The notes below the pieces were generated by a model that did no database searches, was not told the DNA's origin, and saw only the letters and a program-made list of their open reading frames with translations. Below, one piece after another: positions 1 through 9,178 of a DNA stretch of 64,000 nt. This stretch comes from CAVROP01 sp050012175. GTDB taxonomy: Bacteria; Acidobacteriota; Terriglobia; UBA7540. Position numbers and translations under genes: made by a program. How positions within the stretch are numbered: the first letter of the stretch is position 1; the number at the start of each line of letters is the position of its first letter. The stretch covers positions 121,069-185,068 of the forward strand of contig JBEKHR010000003.1 in NCBI GenBank assembly GCA_050012175.1. The letters run 5' to 3'.

Positions 1-593
1 CATTTTCGTTGTTCAGAGAGTATGTCGCGCAGCTTGTGGAATACGGTAAAAAGTTTTTGATTATTGGGAGTTGGCACGCAATCACGTACAAAGAGATTTT
101 CAAGTTGATAAAGGACGATAAGCTATGGATCGGCGTGAATAGCAATCGGAATTTTTTAGGATTCATTGTGCCAAAGCATTACCCGTTGCATGGAACCGAA
201 GCCCGCGTCGATGAGAACGGAAACAGGATTGTCTCCACAAACACCACCTGCTGGTTTACAAATATTGATTTAAAAAAGCGGCACGAGGATCTAATCCTCT
301 ACAAAGCGTACAATCCGCACGAATTTCCAGCATACGACAATTACGATGCAATAGAGGTTTCAAAAACCGTAGACATTCCTATCGATTACGAGCGTGTGAT
401 GGGCGTGCCTGTGACGTTTCTTAAATACTACAATCCGGCGCAGTTCGAAATCGTTGGTTCCGATTATGATGTGAAACAGGGGCTATTGCCTGAACTTATA
501 AAGCAAGATTGGACGGGCAAGATTGACCGGGCCTACCTCAAGGGCAAGCGACTGTTTGCGCGAATTCTCATCCGCAAGAGAACGAATAGATGA
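1..593 (+). CDS. EcoRI-type adenine-specific DNA methyltransferase, 3' part (cut by window edge)
   Basis: The reading frame is open to the left edge (first full codon at 3), so the gene begins outside the window; the TTG at 9 is not a real start. The visible protein begins FSLFREY, which fits the residues just after the NPPF catalytic motif IV of N6-adenine methyltransferases, and continues with FLIIGSWHAITYKEIF, characteristic of the M.EcoRI family. The S-adenosylmethionine-binding part would lie upstream. It probably methylates adenine in a specific DNA site. Its stop codon overlaps the start of the DUF262-HNH gene (ATGA at 590-593), so the two are translationally coupled and probably form one restriction-modification-like unit. 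The family call is from memory of the motif. Confidence 0.85.
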   Translation, partial: FSLFREYVAQLVEYGKKFLIIGSWHAITYKEIFKLIKDDKLWIGVNSNRNFLGFIVPKHYPLHGTEARVDENGNRIVSTNTTCWFTNIDLKKRHEDLILYKAYNPHEFPAYDNYDAIEVSKTVDIPIDYERVMGVPVTFLKYYNPAQFEIVGSDYDVKQGLLPELIKQDWTGKIDRAYLKGKRLFARILIRKRTNR

Positions 594-1672
594 ACATCGA
601 CCTCCAAGAAATCACAATCAAGAGACTAACTGACGGCTTCGAGGATAGCGACGAGGCCGGAGTCGTCGCGTACGGTGGCAAGCTCGACATTCGGCCGCCG
701 TATCAAAGAGAGTTCATCTACAAGGACAAGCAGCGAGATGCGGTGATCGACAGCGTTCGCAAGGACTTTCCGCTGAACGTGATGTACTGGGCGGTGCGCA
801 ATGACGGCCATTACGAAGTGATTGATGGACAGCAGCGCACGCTTTCAGTTTGTCAGTACGTCAACGGCGACTTCTCCATCAACGGCCTGGCGTTCCACAA
901 CCTGCAAAACAATCAGCAACAACAGATTCTTGATTACAAACTGATGGTTTATTTCTGCTCCGGGACTGACAGCGAAAAGTTGGATTGGTTCAGAACCATC
1001 AACATCGCTGGCGAGGAACACACCGATCAGGAATTGCGTAACGCCGTCTACGCAGGGCCGTGGACTGCGGACGCCAAACGGTATCTCAGCAAGACGGGTT
1101 GCGCGGCTTATAAGCTGGCGAGCGATTATCTGCGCGGCAACCCGATCCGGCAGGAATATCTGGAAACGGCGATTGCGTGGCGCTCGGATCGAGAGATCGA
1201 ACAGTACATGTCGAAGCATCAGCACGACAAGAACGCGACACCGCTGTGGCAGTACTTTCAGAAGGTGATCGGGTGGGTGAAGGCGACGTTTCCGGAGTAT
1301 CGGCGAGAGATGAAGGGGGTGGATTGGGGACCTCTCTACAATCAGTTCAAGGACAAGGAGTTTGATACGGATAAGCTGGAGCAGCAGGTGGCAAAGTTGA
1401 TGCAGGACGACGACGTGGAGAGGAAATCGGGAATCTATCCGTATGTGCTGGATGGGGATGAAAGACACCTGAACATCCGCGCATTCTCCGACAACATGAA
1501 GAGAGAAGCGTACGAGAGGCAAAAGGGAGTCTGCGTGAAGTGCAAAAATAAATTTCAGTTGGGCGACATGGAAGGCGACCACGTCAAGCCCTGGCACGAG
1601 GGCGGCAAGACGGACGCGAAGAACTGCCAGATGCTGTGCAAAGACGACAACCGAAGAAAATCAGCAACATAG
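590..1672 (+). CDS. DUF262 domain protein with C-terminal HNH nuclease
   Basis: A 360-residue protein. The N-terminal half is a DUF262 (GmrS/ParB-like) module: PPYQREFIY near residue 36 and the nucleotide-binding signature DGQQR near residue 79. The last 60 residues are an HNH nuclease with a CVKC zinc knuckle, a GDHVKPWHEGG core (catalytic His) and NCQMLC. DUF262 proteins fused or paired with HNH/DUF1524 nucleases act in type IV restriction (GmrSD) and in SspE/BrxU-like defence. Here the partner is an EcoRI-type methyltransferase with overlapping codons, suggesting that the methylase protects host DNA and this protein cuts unmodified, or differently modified, DNA. That role is inference. Its stop codon lies inside a direct repeat that recurs at 2476. 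Confidence 0.85.
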   Translation: MNIDLQEITIKRLTDGFEDSDEAGVVAYGGKLDIRPPYQREFIYKDKQRDAVIDSVRKDFPLNVMYWAVRNDGHYEVIDGQQRTLSVCQYVNGDFSINGLAFHNLQNNQQQQILDYKLMVYFCSGTDSEKLDWFRTINIAGEEHTDQELRNAVYAGPWTADAKRYLSKTGCAAYKLASDYLRGNPIRQEYLETAIAWRSDREIEQYMSKHQHDKNATPLWQYFQKVIGWVKATFPEYRREMKGVDWGPLYNQFKDKEFDTDKLEQQVAKLMQDDDVERKSGIYPYVLDGDERHLNIRAFSDNMKREAYERQKGVCVKCKNKFQLGDMEGDHVKPWHEGGKTDAKNCQMLCKDDNRRKSAT

Positions 1673-1695
1673 ATTTATCCCACTACCCCTTGTGG
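1661..1695 (+). repeat. Imperfect direct repeat, copy 1 (boundary-like)
   Basis: Pattern TCAGCAAC, 8 variable bases, ATC, one base, CACTACCCC, TT, GTGG. The same pattern without the TT recurs at 2476-2508. Copy 1 contains the stop codon of the DUF262-HNH gene and copy 2 contains the stop codon of the truncated sedolisin gene. It could be an integration or recombination boundary. Confidence 0.5.
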
Positions 1696-1743
1696 TTCGC
1701 AATTGACAAGGGTCTAGGCATTGTGCCACACTTAAAAGCGAAT

Positions 1744-1776
1744 GGGGGGAATCGGTCTTCACACCGATAACCCCCC
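1744..1776. other. Strong G6/C6 hairpin
   Basis: GGGGGG, AATCGGT, a 6-base loop, ACCGATAA, CCCCCC forms a stem of about 12 pairs. There is no T-run after it, so it is not a standard intrinsic terminator. It lies in the spacer between the DUF262-HNH gene and the GIY-YIG-like gene; the rest of 1673-1890 holds nothing recognised. Confidence 0.5.
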
Positions 1777-1890
1777 GTAACACAGTGCCGCTTGTCAGGC
1801 GGCGAGTATTAGTAACCCTAGGTAGAAGCTTACCGAAACTGTACTCCCCCTGTCAATCGAAAAAAGCACGTGCGGCGCTGAGGAAGGAGT

Positions 1891-2262
1891 GTGCCTATAT
1901 TGGGCACAGCAAAATCCATGGCTTCACCAACACTTTCGTCTATGATCACCTTGAAGGCAGAGGACATCGACAAGGAAGTTGCAAAAAACTCAGCAGGTGT
2001 CTATGCTCTCGACGCAACTACTACTCCAGGCTTTACCTTCTCCTACGTTGGGCGGTCTGAGAGTGACGTGGCGGGGCGCTTGAAAACGTATGTGGGAAGT
2101 AAATACAGGTTTTTCAAGTTCGCCTACTGCTCGTCCGCTAAGTCCGCGTTTGAGGCTGAGTGCGAACTCTATCACGACCACCAGCCACCCGATAATATTT
2201 ACCACCCAGCGAGGCCAGAAGGTTCGAACTGGAAGTGCCCTCGTTGTAAAGCGTTTGACTAG
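1891..2262 (+). CDS. GIY-YIG-like small protein
   Basis: About 100-123 residues. The pattern AGVYAL ... FSYVGRS ... VAGRLKTYV ... FEAECELYHDH fits a GIY-YIG nuclease fold (GVY for GIY, YVG for YIG, then the conserved Arg and Glu). A C-terminal CPRC could be half of a zinc site. Function is unknown; such proteins are common in phage-like and defence islands. The start is uncertain: GTG 1891 has AAGGAG only one base upstream, while ATG 1918 or ATG 1939 would trim the N-terminus without touching the domain. It converges with the minus-strand gene at 2259-2471, overlapping by 4 bases. Confidence 0.6.
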   Translation: MPILGTAKSMASPTLSSMITLKAEDIDKEVAKNSAGVYALDATTTPGFTFSYVGRSESDVAGRLKTYVGSKYRFFKFAYCSSAKSAFEAECELYHDHQPPDNIYHPARPEGSNWKCPRCKAFD

Positions 2263-2471
2263 TTGTCGGCGGATTTGCGCCTGAGAACGTCACGGAGCGC
2301 ACAGAGGTATCCATAGTGCCAATAGACCCTCTCCGGGGTTCCCGCGTCGAGGTGTCGCTGCTCCTCGCAACATTCCGGGGCATTTTCTTTCAGCCAATCG
2401 CGCAAACCTTCGGCCATCTCTCGGATTGAGAGCCTGCGTCGGAGAGGCTCGATTTGATTTTGTCGGTCCAT
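2259..2471 (-). CDS. Small charged hypothetical protein (70 aa)
   Basis: A 70-residue, soluble, helix-favouring protein rich in Arg, Glu and Leu, with WLKENAPECCEEQRHLD and YWHYGYLCALRDVL. No family recognised. Its ATG lies immediately left of the direct-repeat copy at 2476, and its size and composition resemble small phage or island proteins. It reads like real protein rather than a shadow frame, but no other evidence supports it. Confidence 0.45.
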   Translation of the reverse strand: MDRQNQIEPLRRRLSIREMAEGLRDWLKENAPECCEEQRHLDAGTPERVYWHYGYLCALRDVLRRKSADN

Positions 2472-2475
2472 TTTG

Positions 2476-2508
2476 TCAGCAACGCAACAATATCACACTA
2501 CCCCGTGG
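2476..2508 (+). repeat. Imperfect direct repeat, copy 2 (boundary-like)
   Basis: Second copy of the 1661-1695 pattern. The minus-strand stop codon of the sedolisin gene (2498-2500) falls within it, so the last codons of that gene are made of repeat sequence. Confidence 0.5.
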
Positions 2509-5500
2509 CAATATCGCTTGCCAAAATCGCCGCGGTTAGCTGCGTCGCGCTGACGAACGTGGTGCTGCGCCCGCTACCGTTCCATTGCACGGTCGAGCCG
2601 TTGACAAAGTTCGTGCCCGTCACGGTCAGAGCAAACGCCGCCGCGCCCGCTGTGGCGCTAGAGGGCGAGAGCGAGGCTATTGCAGGCGCCGGGTTTACAG
2701 TCAGCGTCGCCGTCGTTGAAACTCCGTTGTAGTGCGCTGTGATGGTTCCAGATGTTTGAGCCGTGACGGCAGATGCGCTCGTGTTAAAGGTCCCCGAGGC
2801 GAGGCCGGCAGTCACTTCCATCGTTGACGGAACCTGAACTACGGCGCTCGAACTGGAAAGGCTGACGGTAGCTCCACCCGTCGGAGCCGAACTACTGAGG
2901 GTGACCGTTCCTGTCGCTGTGCCGGGACCGGTGAGTATCGTGGGATTTAGGGACAGGGATTCTACGACGAGAGGCGCAGGGTTCACAACGAATGTTACCG
3001 GGACCATCACAGGAGAATTTGACGCACCGGTCGCCGTAATTGTGATTGTGTCGTTGTATGTCCCAGGATTTAAGCCCGTGGGATTGGCGTTGACATTGAT
3101 AGTGGACGGGGCAGTTCCAGAGGTCTGGCTAAGCCCCAGCCACGGCTGGGTTGCCGATGCTGACCAGACCTCTGTACCACCGCCGGAATTAGAAATGGTC
3201 AACGACACTGGCGAAGAGTTTCCTGCCCCTTGGGTGAGAGTGAACGTCAAGTTGGCAGGCGTCGCTTGCAGGATCGGTGGGAGGTTCTGTAAAAGAACGG
3301 TCACACTGCCTTGGTAGTTCGGGACTAAAATGTCGGGCGCACCATCGCCGTTTAGGTCAGCGATGGTTGCAGGTGCCTCAAGTGAGGTTCCGAGTTCAAA
3401 AGGCGTTGACGAGAAAGTGCCGTCGCCATTTCCTAAGAAGACCTCGTTGCCCCCACCAGAGGATTCCCTGAACACGACAAGATCCAACTTTCCGTCTCCA
3501 TTAATGTCATCAGTAGCGACAAAGTAGTAATTTGTCCCAGGCGCAATTGTGGTTCCGGCTCGAAAAGTGCCGTCCCCGTTGTTGAGCAGAATCGAAATCC
3601 CCCCGCCGAGGCCAGAATTACCGATCGCCAAATCAGGGTATCCATCACCATTGAAATCCGCGGCACAGATTTGAATCGCATATCCAGGGGTTGAGTATTC
3701 CTGTTGAGGCTGGAAAGTCCCATCGCCGTTCCCTAGGAGAATCGACACTTTTTGATTTTGCGAATCGGCCAGGGCAATGTCCAGCTTCCCATCCCCGTTA
3801 AAGTCAGCCACCGCCAATGTATACGGGCTGCCTACAACGCCCACACTGCTCGGATTCGCGAAAGTACCATCACCCTTACCAAGGAGGACGTACGCTTGGG
3901 TGAGATTCGATCCTGTTATCACGATATCCAGGAATCCGTCACCATTCAGGTCTGCGGCTGCTAGTGCCGACCATTGCCCCGGTGCGGCCGGCAGGGGAAT
4001 CGACGGCATAGGCGTGAAGGTACCGTCCCCATTGCCCAGTAGTATGCCAATTGAGCCACTGGTGAGGGAACTGTTGTCATAGACGATATCCAACTTGCCA
4101 TCGCCATTGAAATCGCCCACGGCAAGCGCTGAAGAATTGTTGACTGGGAGTCGCATTTCGGGGCCGAATGTCCCATCACCATTTCCAAGGAAGATGGAGA
4201 GCCCCCCCGCCTCTGACCCACCAACAGCTAAGTCTAACTTCCCGTCCCGATTGAAATCACCTGCGGCAATGGCCCATGTCGTATTGCTGACAGGGAAGGA
4301 TGTCGTGCTAAAGGAAGGGACCGGCCGGGGGTATGTGATGTGCTCGGTGAGTGTGTTGGACATAAGGTTCGCGGTGCCGGGGTTCTGCACGGCGATAATC
4401 GCGGATCCATTGGCCTGGACGGTAGGGGCGGGAACAGTTGTCTGCAATTGGCCCGAGCTTATGAAATTGGTTGGCAAGGCTGTACCATTCCACAGGATCT
4501 GAGCGCCCGGAACAAACTGAGTACCGTCGACAGTCAGGGAGAAGCCGACGCCACCGGGGACCACGCTAATAGGGACGAGCGGGGTGGACAGGAATGGCAA
4601 CGGATTTACCGGCGGCAATGGGCCCGACGGCTCGACCGTAAGGAGGCAGCTCTGTGAAATGCCATTGTATGTCGCCGTGATTGTTGCAGTGGAGATTGAG
4701 AAAACGGAAGCCGTACTGACGGTGAAGACCCCTGAGCGAAGGCCAGGAGAGATTCCTGTGACTGGCGGAACCTGGACGGCCTCATTATCACTTGACAGAG
4801 AGACTATTGCCCCAGTTGCAGGGGCCGGACCGGTAAGTAACACGGTCCCGTTGGAACTGCCGCCACCCGTGACAGTTAAGGGGCTCAGCGTGAGAGAACT
4901 CGGTGCCGTCGGTGTCCCGGCAGGCACGATGGTCAGGAGGGCGGTGAGCGTTATCCCGTTGTAAGTGGCGGCTATTGTGACCGGGGTAATGTAGTTTACT
5001 ACGGCAGTGTTAATCGTAAGAGTCCCACTCGAAGATCCCTCTGGAATGGAGATCCCGCCGTTACCTGGTAATTGAGCGACAGCCCAAAAGCTGCTTGCGA
5101 TATTGAATGCAATTCCGCCCAGTGGCGCTGGAGCGGTTAGGGTCACCGTCGCCGTCGAGGTTGTGCCGCCGACCACCGTAGAGGGGTTGACAGTGAACGT
5201 GGCAAGGTTGGGTAGCGGAGGCACGAGCGTCACAGTTAGGTTTTCCGATGCGCCGCCGTAATTTGCCGTGATAGTCACGTTGGTGATCACATTCACGGGC
5301 GACGTCGTCGCTGTAAAAGTCGTAGAAGACATGCCAGCCGGAACGGTTACGGGCGAGGAAATTTGCACAAGGCTGCTGGAGGACGAAACGGTAACATTGG
5401 CCCCTCCGGGCGGCGCAGCATTAGATAGCCAGACAGACCCCGAGATGGGGTTCCCTCCGGTGACATCCAGCGGGGAAAGGCCGAAGCTAGTTAATGTAAG

Positions 5501-8500
5501 AGGTGTGACCGTCACGCCCTGAGTCACCGAACTCGAATTGTAGCCCGCCGTAACGCCAATGCTTTCCTGGGAAGGGACAGACAAGGCGGCCGCTGTCGTC
5601 GCGGCGCTAATAGCACCCGCAGGGATGATTAACGAAGCGGGAACCTGGAGTGCCGAAGGGTTAGAGCTCACCAGAGTGACGGAAGCCCCACCCGCGGGAG
5701 CAGGCCCGCTCAGCCAAGCAGTAACTGAAACCGAGTATCCCGCCGGGACCGAGGAGGGACTAAATGTGACCGCGGTGACCGCCACCGGCAAAACTGTCAG
5801 GCTGGCGAGGTAGGTCGTATTGTTGTAGCTCGCGGTTATCGTAGCTCCGACGGTCCCGCCTGTGAACGATGTCGTGATGGGAAAAGCTACATTGCTGTAG
5901 CCGGGCGTAACCGTGACAGTGGGCGGGACCTGCACGAAATGGGTATTATTGCTTGTCAAGGTGACAGTTGCGCCGCCAGCAGGGGCGTTGCCCGTGAGAA
6001 AAACATTGCCTTGGGACGGGTAACCGCCGACTATGCTCGCTGGAGTAATCGTGAAATTGGAGAGCACAAGCGACCCTTGTGATTGCTGCTGCGCCGTCAC
6101 GTTGGCAACGTTGGAAATGGCGCTGCTGTAATTGCTGTCACCGTTATAGATGACGGTGAAGGCGTGCTGCCCTGCTAATAAGGAACCCGTTGTGAGGACT
6201 GCAGAATACATTCCCCCACTTAGGCCGATTGAAGTATTTCCGACGTTTGTCGCAACCCCGTTAAAGTAATCATAGAAGTGTGCCAGACCTGTCGGGGCGC
6301 CATTCGTGGCTCCGCCGAAATTAGCGGTCAGCGTAATACTCTGCCCTGCATTAATGGTCGTCTGGGAGGCATTGAGAGCGATTGTGAGGCCGATACTCGC
6401 AGAGGGATTAACAACAACCGTCGCTTGCTGGGAACTCCCGTTATAAGACGCATTCAATACCAGCGTCGTGCTCGTCGCCACCGACCCGGCCACAACAGGT
6501 GAGGACGACCCGCTTGTCTGACCGGCCGGGATAATTAGCGTGCCCGGCGCGGGGAAGGCAGTGGAATTGCTGGATGTGAGATTTATTTGCGCTCCACTGC
6601 TCGGTGCCGCAGCGCTCAGCGTGGCCGTCACGCTCGCAGAGCCACCCAGGGTCAGAGTGGACGGACTAACCGTCAGCCCCGTCAACGTTGGCAGCGTCGA
6701 CTGCTGTTGTACTGTCACCGTCACCGGGAGGCTCGTTGAGGTGCCGTAATACATGCTGCTCAGGTTCCCGGGGAACGTGGCTGTGATGCTATGTACTCCG
6801 ACTGATAATGAGCTAGTTGAGAATGTAGCGACGAAATCGCTCCCAGAGGCGCTATACGTCAATGTCGCAGTCCCCAATTGTGTGGAGTTCGTCGCGTCCG
6901 AGAACGCGACGATCCACCCCGCGATAGGGGGTCCCCACTGCTGAGATGAGGCCTGATTCGATGGAACGTAAACCGATGCTGTCAGGGTGACGGGCTGCCC
7001 ATAGTTCGCAAAGCCGCTCGCCGGAGTTGTGGTCTGGAGCGTCGTTGTCGTGCTGCGGAACACCGCGGTGTCCCACTGTTGGAATAGATTTTGGGCATTC
7101 ACCGATCCGAGGCCTGTTGCCAAGTCGTAGCCCGTACCGGCATTGAAGTCTTGCAAAGCATAGATGGGTCCTCCAGTGGTCGCCATTATCGTACAGGTGG
7201 TTGCCGACCCCGGTACGCATGGAACACCGTTGCTCCCGTAGGTAATATCGTTAAATATGCAGCTCGAATTTGGCCCGCGAAAGGAATTGCAGGCGCTCGT
7301 GTCTTGAAGTGCGGCGAGACGATAATAGACGTAGTTGGCTTGCCCTTGGCGGCCGAATTTTTGGTTGATTAGCGCTTGAATACCGGCGAACGCGGGTGTC
7401 GAAGCAGAAGTGCCGCCCTCAACCGCGGCGCTTGCCGGTCCTCCTGTCCAGCAGTTGCCGCCCAAGGTCTGGGGATTAAACAGCGTGTCTACCCAACTCT
7501 GTGCCTCTGTGCACATAAGGTAGCCATCATGGTTGGCGGCTGTTAGCGAAACGTCGGGCAGGTACCTGTGTGGCCCAGCCACGGAACTTGGCACGCTAAT
7601 AGGATCGGTGCTCGGAACGTCGGGCCCCGTTTGCCACGATGGCTGTGCGTGGAGGGTGCTTACACCGCCACCGCCGCCCAAAATACCCGTCCCACCGTTT
7701 GCGCCGCTTTCGTTCCATACAGCTTCAGGGATGTACCCAAGCGCCGAAGTGTACGGCATCAGGGTGAACGGGTTGCTGGGACAGCCCACAGGCGCCGTGT
7801 AACACGTCCAGTAGTCCCCATCGTTGCCATTTTCGTAGAACTCAGTGCCCCCCACCGCAACGGTATATGGAGTAGATGCGAAACCATTAACCGCGTAGCC
7901 GTACTGAGAGGGGCTCGAACTGTTGTGGTCGTCGCATCCGGCAGAACCACTGTCGCCAGCACTGACGAACACCGTGATCCCCTGCGCAGCCGCCTGCTCC
8001 CATAAATCCTCAAGATACGTGCCCCAACTCTTCTCGTATGTTTCCCAAGTCTCTTCACAAACACCCATGCTCATGCTGATGATATCTACAGAGTCGGAAT
8101 CTACTAGATACTGGACCTGCGGGCGGAACAGTGGACCATCCTTGGACGCTACTAGAGTAATCTGTGCGCCGGGTGCTACAGCTCCTGCCCATTCCACGTC
8201 GAGGTCAGCCTCAACCTCATTGCCGCCCCCAGTTATTCCGGGGTCGTCCCCAGCCGCGGTGACCTGGGGCAGGACATTCCAGTAATTGGTCGGAAGGAAC
8301 ATCTTACGGAAGTTACTTACATCTGATAGGTTGATGTCCGATTGTCCGACTACCCCTATTTTAACCCCTGTTCCATCGTAGCCTTGCTGGATCAAGGGGT
8401 AGGTATTGTAGATAACGGCAAAGTCTCCCGGCGACAGATAATGTCCGGTCAGACCAGTGTATTCCGGCTCAGGAGGTTGCTGTCCCGTAGTGGACGGCCT

Positions 8501-9178
8501 GCGCTCATCCTGGATTTTTATGCGGGAACCTGGTCTCGTTGTGAAATCATCTAGACCCATGAGGCCGGCGGCAACACCACCGAACGCCGCGGGAACGCGG
8601 ACGTCCGTGTTGTTCGAGAAATGTCCCGCGCCCCCGACGAGGTAGCGATGCATCTCGATGCGGAATGCCTCTTCCACGTTCTCGGCCCGCCCAGTGAAGG
8701 AAACGCTCCGCCGACCTCGCGCCACACGTTGAACCGTAAAGCCCCGGTTCGTGAGCCAATCAGCGACCTTCTGGAGATCAGCCTCGTCAACGCCAAACGC
8801 CCCACCAAACTCATCGGGCGTCAGCCATCGGTGATAGTCCGGAGAGCCTTTGTCTTGCTGCTGGCCGAGGAGCGTCTGCAGCGCGCGTTCCTGCTCGGGG
8901 CTGGGTTTGAGGATCAGGAACATGGGCCCCATCTTCGTATCCCCGTCCATCCGACCCAGGTCCGTGGCGCGGTCAAGCACGCGCGGTCTGGAGCCTGGGA
9001 TGGTGACGACCACCGAATCGTCAATAGGCTCGGTGATGCGCGGCCGAGCGAGCGTGGACTCGCCTGCGACGAACGCTGTTTGGGCTCGGGCCGGGGCCGC
9101 AGAGATTTGAATCCAGGTCAAGGCCAGGACCAGGTAGAACGTAAGTTTTGTTGTGGATGGGATGGGTTGACCGTTCAT
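2498..9178 (-). CDS. Giant secreted sedolisin (S53) protease with Ig-like and FG-GAP repeats, C-terminally truncated
   Basis: 2226 residues from ATG 9178, which has GGGAGA 7 bases upstream and opens a signal peptide (KLTFYLVLALTW, then RAQ); an in-frame upstream extension to 9370 is less likely. Order: pro-kumamolisin prodomain (about 85-215); S53 catalytic domain (about 245-700) with Glu323 and Asp327 in EADLD, oxyanion Asp409 in SAGDS and nucleophile Ser591 in GGTSAS; Ca-site sequence near 680-690; several Ig-like repeats (about 710-1520); an IPT/TIG domain; seven FG-GAP/VCBS repeats with DFNGDGKLD motifs (about 1630-1955); a BACON-like domain; one more Ig-like repeat; and a final IPT/TIG domain that stops mid-fold at ASDIATG. 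Probably an acid-active secreted or surface peptidase. The abrupt end within a repeat suggests truncation by insertion or rearrangement. Confidence 0.9.
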   Translation of the reverse strand: MNGQPIPSTTKLTFYLVLALTWIQISAAPARAQTAFVAGESTLARPRITEPIDDSVVVTIPGSRPRVLDRATDLGRMDGDTKMGPMFLILKPSPEQERALQTLLGQQQDKGSPDYHRWLTPDEFGGAFGVDEADLQKVADWLTNRGFTVQRVARGRRSVSFTGRAENVEEAFRIEMHRYLVGGAGHFSNNTDVRVPAAFGGVAAGLMGLDDFTTRPGSRIKIQDERRPSTTGQQPPEPEYTGLTGHYLSPGDFAVIYNTYPLIQQGYDGTGVKIGVVGQSDINLSDVSNFRKMFLPTNYWNVLPQVTAAGDDPGITGGGNEVEADLDVEWAGAVAPGAQITLVASKDGPLFRPQVQYLVDSDSVDIISMSMGVCEETWETYEKSWGTYLEDLWEQAAAQGITVFVSAGDSGSAGCDDHNSSSPSQYGYAVNGFASTPYTVAVGGTEFYENGNDGDYWTCYTAPVGCPSNPFTLMPYTSALGYIPEAVWNESGANGGTGILGGGGGVSTLHAQPSWQTGPDVPSTDPISVPSSVAGPHRYLPDVSLTAANHDGYLMCTEAQSWVDTLFNPQTLGGNCWTGGPASAAVEGGTSASTPAFAGIQALINQKFGRQGQANYVYYRLAALQDTSACNSFRGPNSSCIFNDITYGSNGVPCVPGSATTCTIMATTGGPIYALQDFNAGTGYDLATGLGSVNAQNLFQQWDTAVFRSTTTTLQTTTPASGFANYGQPVTLTASVYVPSNQASSQQWGPPIAGWIVAFSDATNSTQLGTATLTYSASGSDFVATFSTSSLSVGVHSITATFPGNLSSMYYGTSTSLPVTVTVQQQSTLPTLTGLTVSPSTLTLGGSASVTATLSAAAPSSGAQINLTSSNSTAFPAPGTLIIPAGQTSGSSSPVVAGSVATSTTLVLNASYNGSSQQATVVVNPSASIGLTIALNASQTTINAGQSITLTANFGGATNGAPTGLAHFYDYFNGVATNVGNTSIGLSGGMYSAVLTTGSLLAGQHAFTVIYNGDSNYSSAISNVANVTAQQQSQGSLVLSNFTITPASIVGGYPSQGNVFLTGNAPAGGATVTLTSNNTHFVQVPPTVTVTPGYSNVAFPITTSFTGGTVGATITASYNNTTYLASLTVLPVAVTAVTFSPSSVPAGYSVSVTAWLSGPAPAGGASVTLVSSNPSALQVPASLIIPAGAISAATTAAALSVPSQESIGVTAGYNSSSVTQGVTVTPLTLTSFGLSPLDVTGGNPISGSVWLSNAAPPGGANVTVSSSSSLVQISSPVTVPAGMSSTTFTATTSPVNVITNVTITANYGGASENLTVTLVPPLPNLATFTVNPSTVVGGTTSTATVTLTAPAPLGGIAFNIASSFWAVAQLPGNGGISIPEGSSSGTLTINTAVVNYITPVTIAATYNGITLTALLTIVPAGTPTAPSSLTLSPLTVTGGGSSNGTVLLTGPAPATGAIVSLSSDNEAVQVPPVTGISPGLRSGVFTVSTASVFSISTATITATYNGISQSCLLTVEPSGPLPPVNPLPFLSTPLVPISVVPGGVGFSLTVDGTQFVPGAQILWNGTALPTNFISSGQLQTTVPAPTVQANGSAIIAVQNPGTANLMSNTLTEHITYPRPVPSFSTTSFPVSNTTWAIAAGDFNRDGKLDLAVGGSEAGGLSIFLGNGDGTFGPEMRLPVNNSSALAVGDFNGDGKLDIVYDNSSLTSGSIGILLGNGDGTFTPMPSIPLPAAPGQWSALAAADLNGDGFLDIVITGSNLTQAYVLLGKGDGTFANPSSVGVVGSPYTLAVADFNGDGKLDIALADSQNQKVSILLGNGDGTFQPQQEYSTPGYAIQICAADFNGDGYPDLAIGNSGLGGGISILLNNGDGTFRAGTTIAPGTNYYFVATDDINGDGKLDLVVFRESSGGGNEVFLGNGDGTFSSTPFELGTSLEAPATIADLNGDGAPDILVPNYQGSVTVLLQNLPPILQATPANLTFTLTQGAGNSSPVSLTISNSGGGTEVWSASATQPWLGLSQTSGTAPSTINVNANPTGLNPGTYNDTITITATGASNSPVMVPVTFVVNPAPLVVESLSLNPTILTGPGTATGTVTLSSSAPTGGATVSLSSSSAVVQVPSTMEVTAGLASGTFNTSASAVTAQTSGTITAHYNGVSTTATLTVNPAPAIASLSPSSATAGAAAFALTVTGTNFVNGSTVQWNGSGRSTTFVSATQLTAAILASDIATG

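Noticed and set aside
845..1597. 250-residue minus-strand frame
   Set aside because: It is antisense to the DUF262-HNH gene and has shadow-like Leu/His/Val-rich composition.
1744..1776. G6/C6 hairpin as an intrinsic terminator
   Set aside because: There is no T-run on either side.
3290..4290. Regular repeats in the DNA that could be mistaken for a CRISPR or tandem array
   Set aside because: They are codons of seven FG-GAP/VCBS repeats in the sedolisin gene; unit length and spacing follow the protein.
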